From Candidatus Omnitrophota bacterium (lineage in GTDB: Bacteria; Omnitrophota; Gorgyraeia; 2-01-FULL-45-10): a stretch of 6,183 nucleotides of DNA. Position numbers and translations under genes: made by a program. The notes beneath the pieces are model-generated. The model made no database searches and was not told where the DNA came from. It saw only the letters and a program-made list of their open reading frames with translations. Shown piece after piece: positions 1 to 6,183 of this stretch; the first letter of the stretch is position 1; every line of letters begins with the position of its first letter. The stretch spans positions 1-6,183 of the forward strand of contig JACROW010000065.1 in NCBI GenBank assembly GCA_016214245.1. Direction: 5' to 3'.

Positions 1-1626
1 GTTTTAGAAAACGGCCTTACCATTTTAGCGAAAGATAGCCTACCGCGCGATCTCGCCGCAATCGATATCAAGATAAAAGCAGGCTCAGGCCTCGAAGGAG
101 AATATGCAGGCTCCGGCATATCTCATTTTGTCGAACACATGGTCTTCAAGGGAACGAAGACAAGGGCGGCAGGCGCTATCGAAAAGGAGATAAAATCTTA
201 CGGCGGGTTCATAAACGCTGCGGCATCGCATGATCTGACGAGTTTCACAGTCACCGTTCCTTCGGAACATCTGAAAGAGGCAATATCTTTACTGAAGGAT
301 ATGCTTTTGAACGCGACGTTCGAGAAAAAAGAATTCGAAAAGGAAAGAGAGGTTATATTAAAGGAGATGAAGTTGAATAGGGATGAGCCAAATGCGCGCC
401 TCTCAAAACTCCTCTACGATACTGCTTATATCGGCCATCCTTACAGATACCCTGTCATAGGCTACGAACAAGCCTTCAGGGCCCTAAAACGGGAAGACCT
501 CATAAAATATTACAATAAGATGTATGTTCCGAATAGAATCGTAATAGCAGTCGTCGGCGGGATCGATAAAGTAGATGCTATTGCGGCGATCGAAAAAGAA
601 TTTGAAAGTTTCAAACCACCAAATTATATGATAGATCTCCAGGCTGTCGAACCTATGCAGATAAGCGCGAGGCGTTCCGAAGAAGGGATGGCGATAAGCC
701 TTTCATATTTAGCCATGGGATTCCACTCCACTAGGCTGCTCGATAAGGACCTCTTTGCCATGGATGTATTATCGATGATATTAGGCCGTGGGGATAATTC
801 CAGATTGAATACAGTATTGTTTAAAGAGAAGGAAATGGTCCATTCCATCTCTTCGTGGAATTATACACCCAAGGATCCGGGGCTTTTTGTGATAACAGCC
901 TCACTGGATAAGGAGAATTTAGGGTCGGTGGAAAAGGCTGTTCTGGATGAGGTCGATAAATTAAAAAACGAAGGCGCCAAAGACGACGAGATAGAGGCCG
1001 CGAAACGGATGGTCTTAAGCGATTACATTTTCTCGCGCCAGACGCTTGAAGAAGAGGCTTCCGACATCTCGGCAAATGAGGTCTTGACCGGCGATTACGC
1101 CTTTTCACGCCGCTACGTGGATGGCGTCCAGTCCGTATCGAAGGAGGACTTAAAAAGAGTCGCTAATAAAATCTTAAGAAATGATAACTTAACAGTCGTG
1201 CGATTGGTCCCCGCTAGCTTTATAGCTTATGAGCCTAAAGCAGCCGTCGCTTCAACTATCGAACCTACTATTAAAAAAGAAATCTTACCAAATGGATTGC
1301 GGATCTTGGTAAGGGAGGACAGGAAGACGCCGACTATTTCGATAAGCGTTGCCATGTTGGGCGGGCTCTCGGTTGAGGATAAGCATACCAACGGGATTTC
1401 AAATCTGACCGCAAGGATGCTTTTGAAGGGCACCGGTATAAGGAAGGAAAGCGATATAGAGGGTGCGCTTGAAAATCGGGGCGGAGCTATTGCCCCATTC
1501 AGCGGCTTTAACAGTTTTGGTGTTAATCTTACGCTTTTGAAGCCGGACCTCGATTTCGCCTTGGATATATTAAAAGATATTTTAAGGGATTCCACATTTC
1601 CGCAGGATGAGTTAGGTAAGCCCTAA
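1..1626 (+). CDS. M16 (pitrilysin/insulinase-type) zinc metallopeptidase, 5'-partial and truncated at its 3' end
   Basis: The reading frame is open from base 1, so the true start lies upstream; residues here count from base 1. The inverted zinc motif HFVEH is at residues 42-46 (bases 124-138). The third ligand is Glu122 (364-366, in the VILKE segment), 76 residues after the second His, the spacing seen in M16 peptidases. The first ATG in this frame (139) falls just after HFVEH, so it cannot be the real start. Residues 1 to about 415 form one complete M16 repeat (catalytic plus M16_C-like half). A second repeat starts near residue 425 (base 1273) with a similar opening (LPNGLRILVRED), but HFVEH is replaced by NLTAR at residues 468-472. 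The frame then stops at 1624-1626 inside this second repeat. Family members degrade peptides and, in Gram-negative bacteria, are often periplasmic; any signal peptide would be outside the window. The remainder of the gene continues in another frame from about 1620. Confidence 0.9.
   Translation, partial: VLENGLTILAKDSLPRDLAAIDIKIKAGSGLEGEYAGSGISHFVEHMVFKGTKTRAAGAIEKEIKSYGGFINAAASHDLTSFTVTVPSEHLKEAISLLKDMLLNATFEKKEFEKEREVILKEMKLNRDEPNARLSKLLYDTAYIGHPYRYPVIGYEQAFRALKREDLIKYYNKMYVPNRIVIAVVGGIDKVDAIAAIEKEFESFKPPNYMIDLQAVEPMQISARRSEEGMAISLSYLAMGFHSTRLLDKDLFAMDVLSMILGRGDNSRLNTVLFKEKEMVHSISSWNYTPKDPGLFVITASLDKENLGSVEKAVLDEVDKLKNEGAKDDEIEAAKRMVLSDYIFSRQTLEEEASDISANEVLTGDYAFSRRYVDGVQSVSKEDLKRVANKILRNDNLTVVRLVPASFIAYEPKAAVASTIEPTIKKEILPNGLRILVREDRKTPTISISVAMLGGLSVEDKHTNGISNLTARMLLKGTGIRKESDIEGALENRGGAIAPFSGFNSFGVNLTLLKPDLDFALDILKDILRDSTFPQDELGKP
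1608..1626 (+). other. Frameshift and internal deletion junction in the M16 gene
   Basis: Upstream, frame 1 reads TFPQDELGK, which aligns with TFEKKEFEK of the first repeat (ending at base 342). Downstream, frame 3 from base 1620 reads ALKRDDLLNFYKAY, which aligns with ALKREDLIKYYNKM of the first repeat (starting at base 481). The first repeat has 138 bases (46 codons) between those two points, and here there are none. The junction also shifts the frame, so the loss relative to an intact ancestor should be 3n+1 bases, with n about 46. The lost part would be the middle of the second repeat, including the counterpart of the HPYRYPVIG segment. It could be a true deletion in the cell or an assembly error; the sequence alone cannot separate these. 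Confidence 0.8.
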
Positions 1627-1676
1627 AGAGAGACGATCTTTTAAATTTCTATAAGGCTTATTGCAGGCCGGATAAT

Positions 1677-2375
1677 ATGGTAATTTCTATTTCTGGCGAT
1701 ATAGAATACGACTCAGTTACACGAAAGATATCATATGCCTTTAGCGGTATGAAAGATAGAGCAGGCCCTACAATCCCAACCATAGAGGCAGGCCTAAGAA
1801 AGTCTACAAGCCAGACGGTGGAGATGGAGAAGGACCAGAGCCTGATAATTCTGGGTTTCAAAACTGTCAGCATAAAGAATAGCGATAAATATGCGCTCGA
1901 TATTTTGGGATCTGTATTGTCCGGGAGTTCAGGGCGGTTATTCCACTCTTTAAGAGATAAACGTTCTTTGGCCTACACGTTGGGCTGTGTCCAAAAATTC
2001 GGCCTCGATACCGGATACCTCATATTCTATGTCGCGACTACAAAGGAAAGAATAACTGAGGCGAAAGCGGCGCTGATTGAAGAGATAGACGGTATAAAAC
2101 AACGGCTGATTGCCAATGAAGAATTGATCTTGGCGAAAAGGGAATTGAAGAGCAGCCATAAAGTAAAGATGCAGACCAATAACTTTTTTTCATTCCAGGC
2201 CGGCCTGGACGAGCTATATGGATTGGGATACGACAATCTTTACAAATATGAAAGCAGAATTGAGGCCGTGGCGGAGGAAGAGATAAAGGATGCCGCCAAT
2301 AGATATCTCGATCTCGAAAAGTGCGCTCAAGTTATCATAACTTCTCCGCCCGTCAGGGAGAAGGGAAAACAATAA
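1677..2375 (+). CDS. C-terminal fragment of the same M16 peptidase, frameshifted (probable pseudogene piece)
   Basis: This frame is open from 1620, and homology begins before the ATG at 1677: ALKRDDLL, then FYKAYCRPDN, are typical M16 text just upstream. The ATG is therefore simply an internal Met (RPDNMVISISGD). No convincing Shine-Dalgarno precedes it, so independent translation is doubtful. The fragment (232 aa from the ATG) is the final M16_C-like domain. Residues 86-100 contain GRLF followed by LRDKRSLAY. Arg93 and Tyr100 are seven residues apart, matching the substrate-binding Arg/Tyr pair of M16 enzymes (compare LRTKEQLGY in insulin-degrading enzyme). The equivalent place in the first repeat reads LFKEKEMVHSI and lacks the pair, so an intact enzyme would need both halves. 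The gene ends 3 bases before the next start. Confidence 0.8.
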   Translation: MVISISGDIEYDSVTRKISYAFSGMKDRAGPTIPTIEAGLRKSTSQTVEMEKDQSLIILGFKTVSIKNSDKYALDILGSVLSGSSGRLFHSLRDKRSLAYTLGCVQKFGLDTGYLIFYVATTKERITEAKAALIEEIDGIKQRLIANEELILAKRELKSSHKVKMQTNNFFSFQAGLDELYGLGYDNLYKYESRIEAVAEEEIKDAANRYLDLEKCAQVIITSPPVREKGKQ

Positions 2376-2378
2376 AAT

Positions 2379-3287
2379 ATGTTAAGCCTCTCCACTTCAT
2401 GGAACTCCTCTAAGCATACGAACGGTTTCGATTTAATAAAAGAGATAAAGGATATCGGCTTTGATACCGTTGAGCTGAATTTCTCATTGACCAAAGCTAT
2501 GGCTGATGACATCCTTTCGCTTAAAGGACGTTCAGAGATAAAGATCTCCAGCCTTCACAATATATGCCCGCTTCCCGATGAGATTGAGCCAGACGAAGCT
2601 TCGCCAGATTATTATTCGCTTGCATCCCCGGATGAGGAAGAGCGCCGGCTCGCAGTAGAGGTTACAAAGAATACCATTCTTTATGCAAAAAAATTTGATG
2701 CGAAGGCTGTGATACTCCACACAGGAAGGGTCCAGATAAAGGATAAGACAAAGGATTTGGCTTCATCGATAGACGACGAAAATAGATACAAGGCATTGAA
2801 AGAAGAGATGATGAGAGAGAGGAAGAAGGCCGAGGATGGGTATCTCGACAACGCGATCGTGAGCCTGGAAGAGCTTACGCAGTATGCGAAAGAGATGAAT
2901 GTGGCTTTGGCTATAGAAAATAGATACTATTATAGAGAGATCCCCACCAGCGAGGAGTTGGAGAGGATATTCAAAATCTTTAAAAAGGGCAGCCTTTTCT
3001 ATTGGCATGATGCGGTCCATGCTGAAGTTTTTGAGAGGTTGGGGCTGGTTCGGCACAAGGACCTTTTGGACAAATTCTCAAACCGCTTGTTGGGCGTTCA
3101 CCTCCATGATATAATTGGTCCGATAAATGACCACAGGCCGCCGGGCTTCGGCACATTCGATTTCAATCTTATAAAGCCGTATATAAAAGAAGATACGATT
3201 AAAGTCATCGAGGCCCATCAGCCGGCCACTGCCGACGAAATCTGTCGGAGCGTCGAATATCTGACAAAAATATTAGATGCGAGGTAG
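2379..3287 (+). CDS. Sugar phosphate isomerase/epimerase-like TIM-barrel protein (AP endonuclease 2 / xylose isomerase-like)
   Basis: The 302-aa product has the layout of the xylose isomerase-like TIM-barrel superfamily (AP_endonuc_2, PF01261). An early strand and helix pair reads IKDIGFDTVELN (about 24-34), followed by SSLHN with His60 and VILHTG with His114. The likely metal ligands fall on successive strands: Glu180 (AIENR), Asp211 and His214 (WHDAVHAE), His241/His243 (GVHLHD) and Glu278 (VIEAH). This Glu-Asp-His-Glu pattern is typical of divalent-metal sugar epimerases, isomerases and endonuclease IV-like enzymes. No signal peptide or membrane segment is visible, so it is probably cytosolic. 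The substrate cannot be named. The start at 2379 lies 3 bases after the M16 stop; an AAGGG at 2361-2365 gives a rather long 13-base spacer. It ends 2 bases before amrB, suggesting co-transcription. An endonuclease IV role is less likely given the sequence style and context. Confidence 0.85.
   Translation: MLSLSTSWNSSKHTNGFDLIKEIKDIGFDTVELNFSLTKAMADDILSLKGRSEIKISSLHNICPLPDEIEPDEASPDYYSLASPDEEERRLAVEVTKNTILYAKKFDAKAVILHTGRVQIKDKTKDLASSIDDENRYKALKEEMMRERKKAEDGYLDNAIVSLEELTQYAKEMNVALAIENRYYYREIPTSEELERIFKIFKKGSLFYWHDAVHAEVFERLGLVRHKDLLDKFSNRLLGVHLHDIIGPINDHRPPGFGTFDFNLIKPYIKEDTIKVIEAHQPATADEICRSVEYLTKILDAR
3281..3284 (+). promoter_or_regulatory. Ribosome binding site for amrB
   Basis: GAGG sits 5 bases before the ATG at 3290 and overlaps the last codons of the upstream gene. 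It supports that start and indicates coupled translation across the TAG stop at 3285-3287. Confidence 0.6.
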
Positions 3288-3289
3288 CA

Positions 3290-4099
3290 ATGGTTCGACA
3301 AGCAGCGGTTGCGGGACAGTTCTATCCCGCCTCTGAAAAGCTCCTACTGAGGCAAGTCGAATCTTTGATAGACCGAAAGACCGCAAGAGAGGATGCCATA
3401 GGGGTCGTCTCACCGCATGCCGGCTACATATATTCCGGTTCTGTAGCGGGAAGCACACTGGCATCGATAAAGTCAAAATCGACCTACATCATCATGGGAC
3501 CTAATCATACAGGATTAGGTGCTGAGTTCAGTCTCTCAAGAATTGAGTTGTGGGAAACGCCTCTTGGAAAAGTGAAGATTGATAAGCCGTTGGCGAATCA
3601 GATAGCGAAGAGTTCTCGATATATAAAAGAAGATGACCTGGCGCATAGCCACGAGCACTCCATTGAAGTTCAGCTCCCATTTTTACAGACTCTGCAGAAG
3701 GATTTCGCGTTTGTCCCAATAGTGATTTCATCTGCGGAGCTGGATATCTATAGAGTAATAGGCATTGAAGTGGCAACGTCTATCAAAGAGTTAAAATTGG
3801 AAGATGCTGTCACGATAATAGCGTCAAGCGATATGACCCACTATGAGCCGCACGAGATCGCCAGAAAGAAGGATTCGCTGGCGATAGAGGCTATACTGGA
3901 ACTGGATGAGGAGAAGCTAGTGGCCAGCATAGATAGATTGAATATAAGCATGTGCGGATACGCGCCTGTAGCTATAATGCTTGTAGCCGCAAAAGAGTTG
4001 GGCGCAAAGAAGGGACGGCTCGTGAAATATCAAACGAGCGGAGACGCATCAGGCGACTATTCATCGGTAGTAGGTTACGCAGGTATAATAATATCATGA
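3290..4099 (+). CDS. amrB: AmmeMemoRadiSam system protein B (MEMO1 family)
   Basis: The 269-aa product is a full-length MEMO-family protein. It opens with VRQAAVAGQFYPAS, the typical N-terminus. The conserved metal-site candidates are His43 (SPHAGYIYSG), His73 (GPNHTG), His184 (SSDMTHY) and Cys222 (MCGYAP), equivalent to the three His and one Cys that bind metal in human MEMO1. The family hallmark EHSIEVQLPFLQ is at about 122-133. The fold is related to extradiol dioxygenase class III proteins. In bacteria and archaea the gene is commonly found with an AMMECR1-domain protein (AmrA) and a radical SAM enzyme (AmrS); the biochemical role of the set is not settled. Neither partner is in this window. 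The start is supported by GAGG 5 bases upstream. The stop overlaps the patatin start by 4 bases. Family assignment is firm; function is not. Confidence 0.93.
   Translation: MVRQAAVAGQFYPASEKLLLRQVESLIDRKTAREDAIGVVSPHAGYIYSGSVAGSTLASIKSKSTYIIMGPNHTGLGAEFSLSRIELWETPLGKVKIDKPLANQIAKSSRYIKEDDLAHSHEHSIEVQLPFLQTLQKDFAFVPIVISSAELDIYRVIGIEVATSIKELKLEDAVTIIASSDMTHYEPHEIARKKDSLAIEAILELDEEKLVASIDRLNISMCGYAPVAIMLVAAKELGAKKGRLVKYQTSGDASGDYSSVVGYAGIIIS
4096..4099 (+). promoter_or_regulatory. ATGA stop-start overlap joining amrB and the patatin gene
   Basis: The TGA stop of amrB (4097-4099) overlaps the patatin ATG (4096-4098). No strong Shine-Dalgarno is visible just upstream, which fits re-initiation by ribosomes finishing amrB. 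Confidence 0.7.
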
Positions 4100-4866
4100 G
4101 GCACGTGACCCTCGTTCTCGGCGGCGGGTCGGCGCGCGGCATGGCCCACATCGGAGTATTAAAAGTGTTGGAAAAAGAGGGAGTGCCTATTGACAGGATG
4201 GTTGGAACGAGCATGGGCGCTGTAATAGGCGCCGCCTATTCAGTGGGAGTTTCGCTGAAAGAGATGGAAGAGACGGCGTATAAATTTTCATTAAATAAAC
4301 TTCTTGATCCTACGATGCCCACGATGGGGCTTTTAGCTGGCGACAAACTTGAGGCCGCCATTCGGGATTTGATCGATGATAAGGGCTTCGAGGACTGCAA
4401 GATTCCGCTCGCCATCGTGGCGACCAACATAGAAACGGGCGAAGAGGTGGTCTATCAAGAGGGGGAGCTGGTAAAGATAGTACGCGCCAGTTGCTCGTGG
4501 CCCGGCATATTCAACCTGGTAAAGCTCGACGGAAGGCTTCTGTGCGATGGCGGTATAAAGAATAGCGTTCCGACAAAGATAGCAAAATCGCTCGGGTCAG
4601 ATTATGTGATTGCCGCTGACGTCGGCTTTTGCGTGAAACACGCTAGAATAGAAAATATATTTCAAATAATATTGCAATCTTTTCAGATAACAGGTGAGGA
4701 ATTGAATAAATATCAGGCAGGCGAAGCGGATGTGGTTATAAAAGTCGACCTCGGCGATATCGACCAGGCGGCATTCAATAGGTCGAGGGAGGCAGTGGAT
4801 AAGGGGATGGCTGCCGCCGAAGAAAAGGTTATGCAGATTAAAAAAGACCTGGGGATTGAGGGATGA
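4096..4866 (+). CDS. Patatin-like phospholipase / lipid acyl hydrolase (RssA-like)
   Basis: The 256-aa product is a compact bacterial patatin with little beyond the catalytic domain. The oxyanion-hole motif GGGSARG is at residues 9-15. The nucleophile elbow GTSMG is at 37-41, with Ser39 as nucleophile. The SWPGIF segment is at 134-139, and the catalytic-dyad Asp151 is in DGG (151-153), followed by NSVP. Patatins hydrolyse fatty acyl esters of phospholipids or related lipids with a Ser-Asp dyad; the substrate here is unknown. No signal peptide, transmembrane segment or cyclic-nucleotide domain is present, so it is likely cytosolic or peripheral. The start at 4096 is chosen because the protein then begins MRHVTLVLGGG, normal for the family. 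The same frame is open further up, to an ATG at 3952, but that extension lies wholly inside amrB and is Arg-rich and unlike a patatin. The end overlaps the next gene by 4 bases. Confidence 0.92.
   Translation: MRHVTLVLGGGSARGMAHIGVLKVLEKEGVPIDRMVGTSMGAVIGAAYSVGVSLKEMEETAYKFSLNKLLDPTMPTMGLLAGDKLEAAIRDLIDDKGFEDCKIPLAIVATNIETGEEVVYQEGELVKIVRASCSWPGIFNLVKLDGRLLCDGGIKNSVPTKIAKSLGSDYVIAADVGFCVKHARIENIFQIILQSFQITGEELNKYQAGEADVVIKVDLGDIDQAAFNRSREAVDKGMAAAEEKVMQIKKDLGIEG
4863..4866 (+). promoter_or_regulatory. ATGA stop-start overlap joining the patatin and DUF1844 genes
   Basis: The patatin TGA (4864-4866) overlaps the ATG of the next gene (4863-4865). A GAGGG directly abuts the ATG, too close for a normal spacer, so translational coupling is the likelier means of initiation. 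Confidence 0.65.
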
Positions 4867-5222
4867 CTGAGCGAAAAGAGAGTGAAGATTTAAAAAAGAG
4901 GGTGGACGACTCCTGGAAAGAAGCCGTTGAGAAGGAGAAGAAGGCCCCGGAGGGTGCACGAGAGGAGGGTCTTGAGGCGACATTCGGTCTATTTATATCA
5001 GGCCTCATGATGGAAGCCCTTGTAGCCCTTGGCGAAGTTGAGAACCCGCTTACGAAAAAGAGTGACCTGAATTTGAACCATGCTAAATTTTTAATCGATA
5101 CGCGTGGGATGCTCCAGGATAAGACCAAAAATAATCTGACTAAAGAGGAGTCGGATATGCTCGAATCGATCCTTTACGATTTGAGGATGAGATTTGTAAA
5201 TAAACTGAGTATACAAGGCTGA
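4863..5222 (+). CDS. DUF1844 domain-containing small protein
   Basis: The 119-aa product has two parts. Residues 1 to about 36 are highly charged (rich in Lys and Glu), probably flexible or helical. Residues about 37-115 match the DUF1844 pattern as I recall it: FGLFISGLMMEALVALGEVENP, then a helix with NHAKFLIDTRGMLQDKT, then NLTKEESDMLESILYDLRMRF. No catalytic residues are evident, and the all-helical family has no established function. The stretch at about 41-57 is hydrophobic but looks more like a buried amphipathic helix than a membrane span. It overlaps the patatin gene by 4 bases and ends 4 bases before rmuC, so all three are probably co-expressed. The family assignment rests on recalled motifs. 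Confidence 0.82.
   Translation: MTERKESEDLKKRVDDSWKEAVEKEKKAPEGAREEGLEATFGLFISGLMMEALVALGEVENPLTKKSDLNLNHAKFLIDTRGMLQDKTKNNLTKEESDMLESILYDLRMRFVNKLSIQG
5215..5218 (+). promoter_or_regulatory. Ribosome binding site for the rmuC-family gene
   Basis: AAGG lies 8 bases before the ATG at 5227, inside the last codons of the DUF1844 gene. It is weak but well placed and agrees with a start that puts a membrane anchor at the N-terminus. Confidence 0.45.
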
Positions 5223-5226
5223 TTCT

Positions 5227-6156
5227 ATGTTAGTCAATATAATCTTGATCGTATTTGGCATCATGCTGGGGCTCGCCGTCTTTTATCTAATAATCCGGAT
5301 GAAAGATATACATAAAAATCTGAAAGATATCGGCGAGAAGATGCCGGTGATGGATGAGATGAGGAGGCAGGCCTCGGATACGATCGCAAGCCTGCATGAG
5401 AGGATCGGCAATCTCAACCAAAAGGCCGACAGGATAAAAGATGTGATGGACGGGGTGTCCAGCTTAAGGAATCTTTTCATCATGCCGAAAGGAGCCGGCG
5501 GCGCGGGGGAGCGGCTCTTAGAGAAGGCGCTCCACGACATATTATCGAGCGACATGTACTCAACGCAATATGGTTTAAGTTCCGGCACGGTAGATTTCGT
5601 GATAAAGTTCAAGGATTTCCTTGTCCCCATCGATTCGAAGTTATCATTAGAGAATTTTAACAGGATGCTCACTGCGACAGAGGAGAATGCGAAGCGGACT
5701 TTCTGGAAATCCTTTGTGAACGATGTCAAGAAGAGGATAGACGAGACGAGTAAATATATCCTGCCGAATGAACACACGACCGATTTCGCATTGATGTACA
5801 TCGCCTCAGAGAGCGTCTATTACGAGGCATTTGTGAAAGGCGTACAATTCGGAGAGGATAGTGTATTGGCCGATTACGCGCTGAAAAAGAAGGTCTATCC
5901 GACATCGCCGCAGACCATATATCCGTATCTGATGACGATATTGCAGGGGATGAAGGCGCTGAAGATAGAGGAGAACGCACGTGAGATCCTCGGAAAGGTC
6001 TCCGGCCTGCGTAATGATTTCGAGAGGTTCAGGGCCATCTATAATATCATCATCAACCACATCGATGACGCCCGTAAGAAACATGACGGCGAGGCCCAGG
6101 GCGCCATCGCAAAACTCGACCAGCACATCTCAAGCCTCGAACAAAAATCCCGCTAA
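5227..6156 (+). CDS. rmuC: RmuC-family protein (DNA recombination protein), membrane-anchored
   Basis: The 309-aa product begins with a hydrophobic transmembrane helix (about 3-23) followed by basic residues, which suggests a cytoplasmic catalytic part. A short coiled-coil-prone stretch covers about 27-75, much shorter than in E. coli RmuC (about 475 aa). The RmuC core follows: GAGERLLE (92-99), TVDFVIKF (121-128), VPIDSKLSLENF (133-144), KYILPNEHTTDFALMYIASE (176-195) and YPTSPQTIYPYL (224-235). Glu95, Asp123, Asp136 and Lys138 are plausible residues of the PD-(D/E)xK nuclease-like fold predicted for the family. Most relatives have GxWGE where this protein has GGAGE, so the Trp is missing. 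RmuC is linked genetically to limiting recombination at inverted repeats; its enzymatic activity is not well defined. A charged helix at about 280-309 ends the protein. No terminator follows in the remaining 27 bases. Confidence 0.9.
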   Translation: MLVNIILIVFGIMLGLAVFYLIIRMKDIHKNLKDIGEKMPVMDEMRRQASDTIASLHERIGNLNQKADRIKDVMDGVSSLRNLFIMPKGAGGAGERLLEKALHDILSSDMYSTQYGLSSGTVDFVIKFKDFLVPIDSKLSLENFNRMLTATEENAKRTFWKSFVNDVKKRIDETSKYILPNEHTTDFALMYIASESVYYEAFVKGVQFGEDSVLADYALKKKVYPTSPQTIYPYLMTILQGMKALKIEENAREILGKVSGLRNDFERFRAIYNIIINHIDDARKKHDGEAQGAIAKLDQHISSLEQKSR

Positions 6157-6183
6157 GATTCAAATTCTGCACATATGGTATAC

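Noticed and set aside
139..1626. ATG at 139 as the start of the M16 gene
   Set aside because: The frame is open back to base 1 and encodes clear M16 sequence, including HFVEH, before this ATG.
1620..1680. Natural two-subunit M16 pair instead of a broken gene
   Set aside because: Known M16 pairs split between whole repeats. Here the break is inside the second repeat, removes core structure, and leaves homology upstream of the second ATG.
3952..4095. N-terminal extension of the patatin gene to an ATG at 3952
   Set aside because: It lies fully inside amrB, is Arg-rich out-of-frame text, and patatins normally begin just before the GGG motif, as at 4096.
5283..5801. Long open frame on the minus strand (172 aa) opposite rmuC
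   Set aside because: It is a shadow of a strongly supported + strand gene, with low-complexity Ser/Leu/Ile/Phe-rich text and no recognisable motif. The same applies to the other minus-strand frames.
6150..6175. TTCAAAT flanked by AGA/TCT, resembling a tRNA T-arm loop
   Set aside because: The stem is only three base pairs, and the sequence upstream is rmuC coding text with no acceptor, D or anticodon arm.
6157..6183. ATG at 6175 as the start of another gene
   Set aside because: Only three codons remain, with no Shine-Dalgarno before it. Nothing can be assigned to this tail.

Overview
The window reads as one strand of a compact bacterial chromosome. All supported genes lie on the + strand, with 3 to 5 bp gaps or 4 bp overlaps between most of them. 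Base composition is intermediate (mid-40s % GC by eye). ATA (Ile) and AGA/AGG (Arg) codons are common throughout. RmuC, a DUF1844 protein, a bacterial patatin, an M16 peptidase and an AmrB/MEMO-like protein together suggest a Gram-negative-type bacterium. The codon style and gene set would fit an uncultured candidate lineage such as Omnitrophota, but this is an impression and not a demonstrated placement.

Layout: (1) 1-2375 encodes a two-repeat M16 (pitrilysin/insulinase-type) zinc peptidase. Its 5' end lies before the window, and the gene is interrupted near 1611-1623 by a frameshift combined with the loss of about 46 codons. (2) 2379-3287 encodes a sugar-phosphate isomerase/epimerase-like TIM-barrel protein. 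(3) 3290-4099 encodes AmrB, the MEMO1-like member of the AmmeMemoRadiSam set. (4) 4096-4866 encodes a minimal patatin-like lipid acyl hydrolase. (5) 4863-5222 encodes a small DUF1844 protein. (6) 5227-6156 encodes a membrane-anchored RmuC-family protein. The last 27 bases hold nothing I can assign.

The genes from 2379 to 6156 look like one transcription unit. AmrB/patatin and patatin/DUF1844 are joined by ATGA stop-start overlaps, and the other joints are 2-4 bases between stop and start. No promoter, terminator, RNA gene, mobile element or CRISPR array was found, and no non-coding gap exceeds about 50 bases. The products do not form one recognisable pathway. Shared expression is well supported by spacing; a shared function is not.

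I see no convincing new multi-gene system. The most useful observation is the broken M16 gene, where the damage can be measured against the protein's own first repeat. Lesser points are the degenerate second M16 repeat, an AmrB gene without its usual partners in view, and an RmuC protein lacking the usual Trp of its nuclease-like core.
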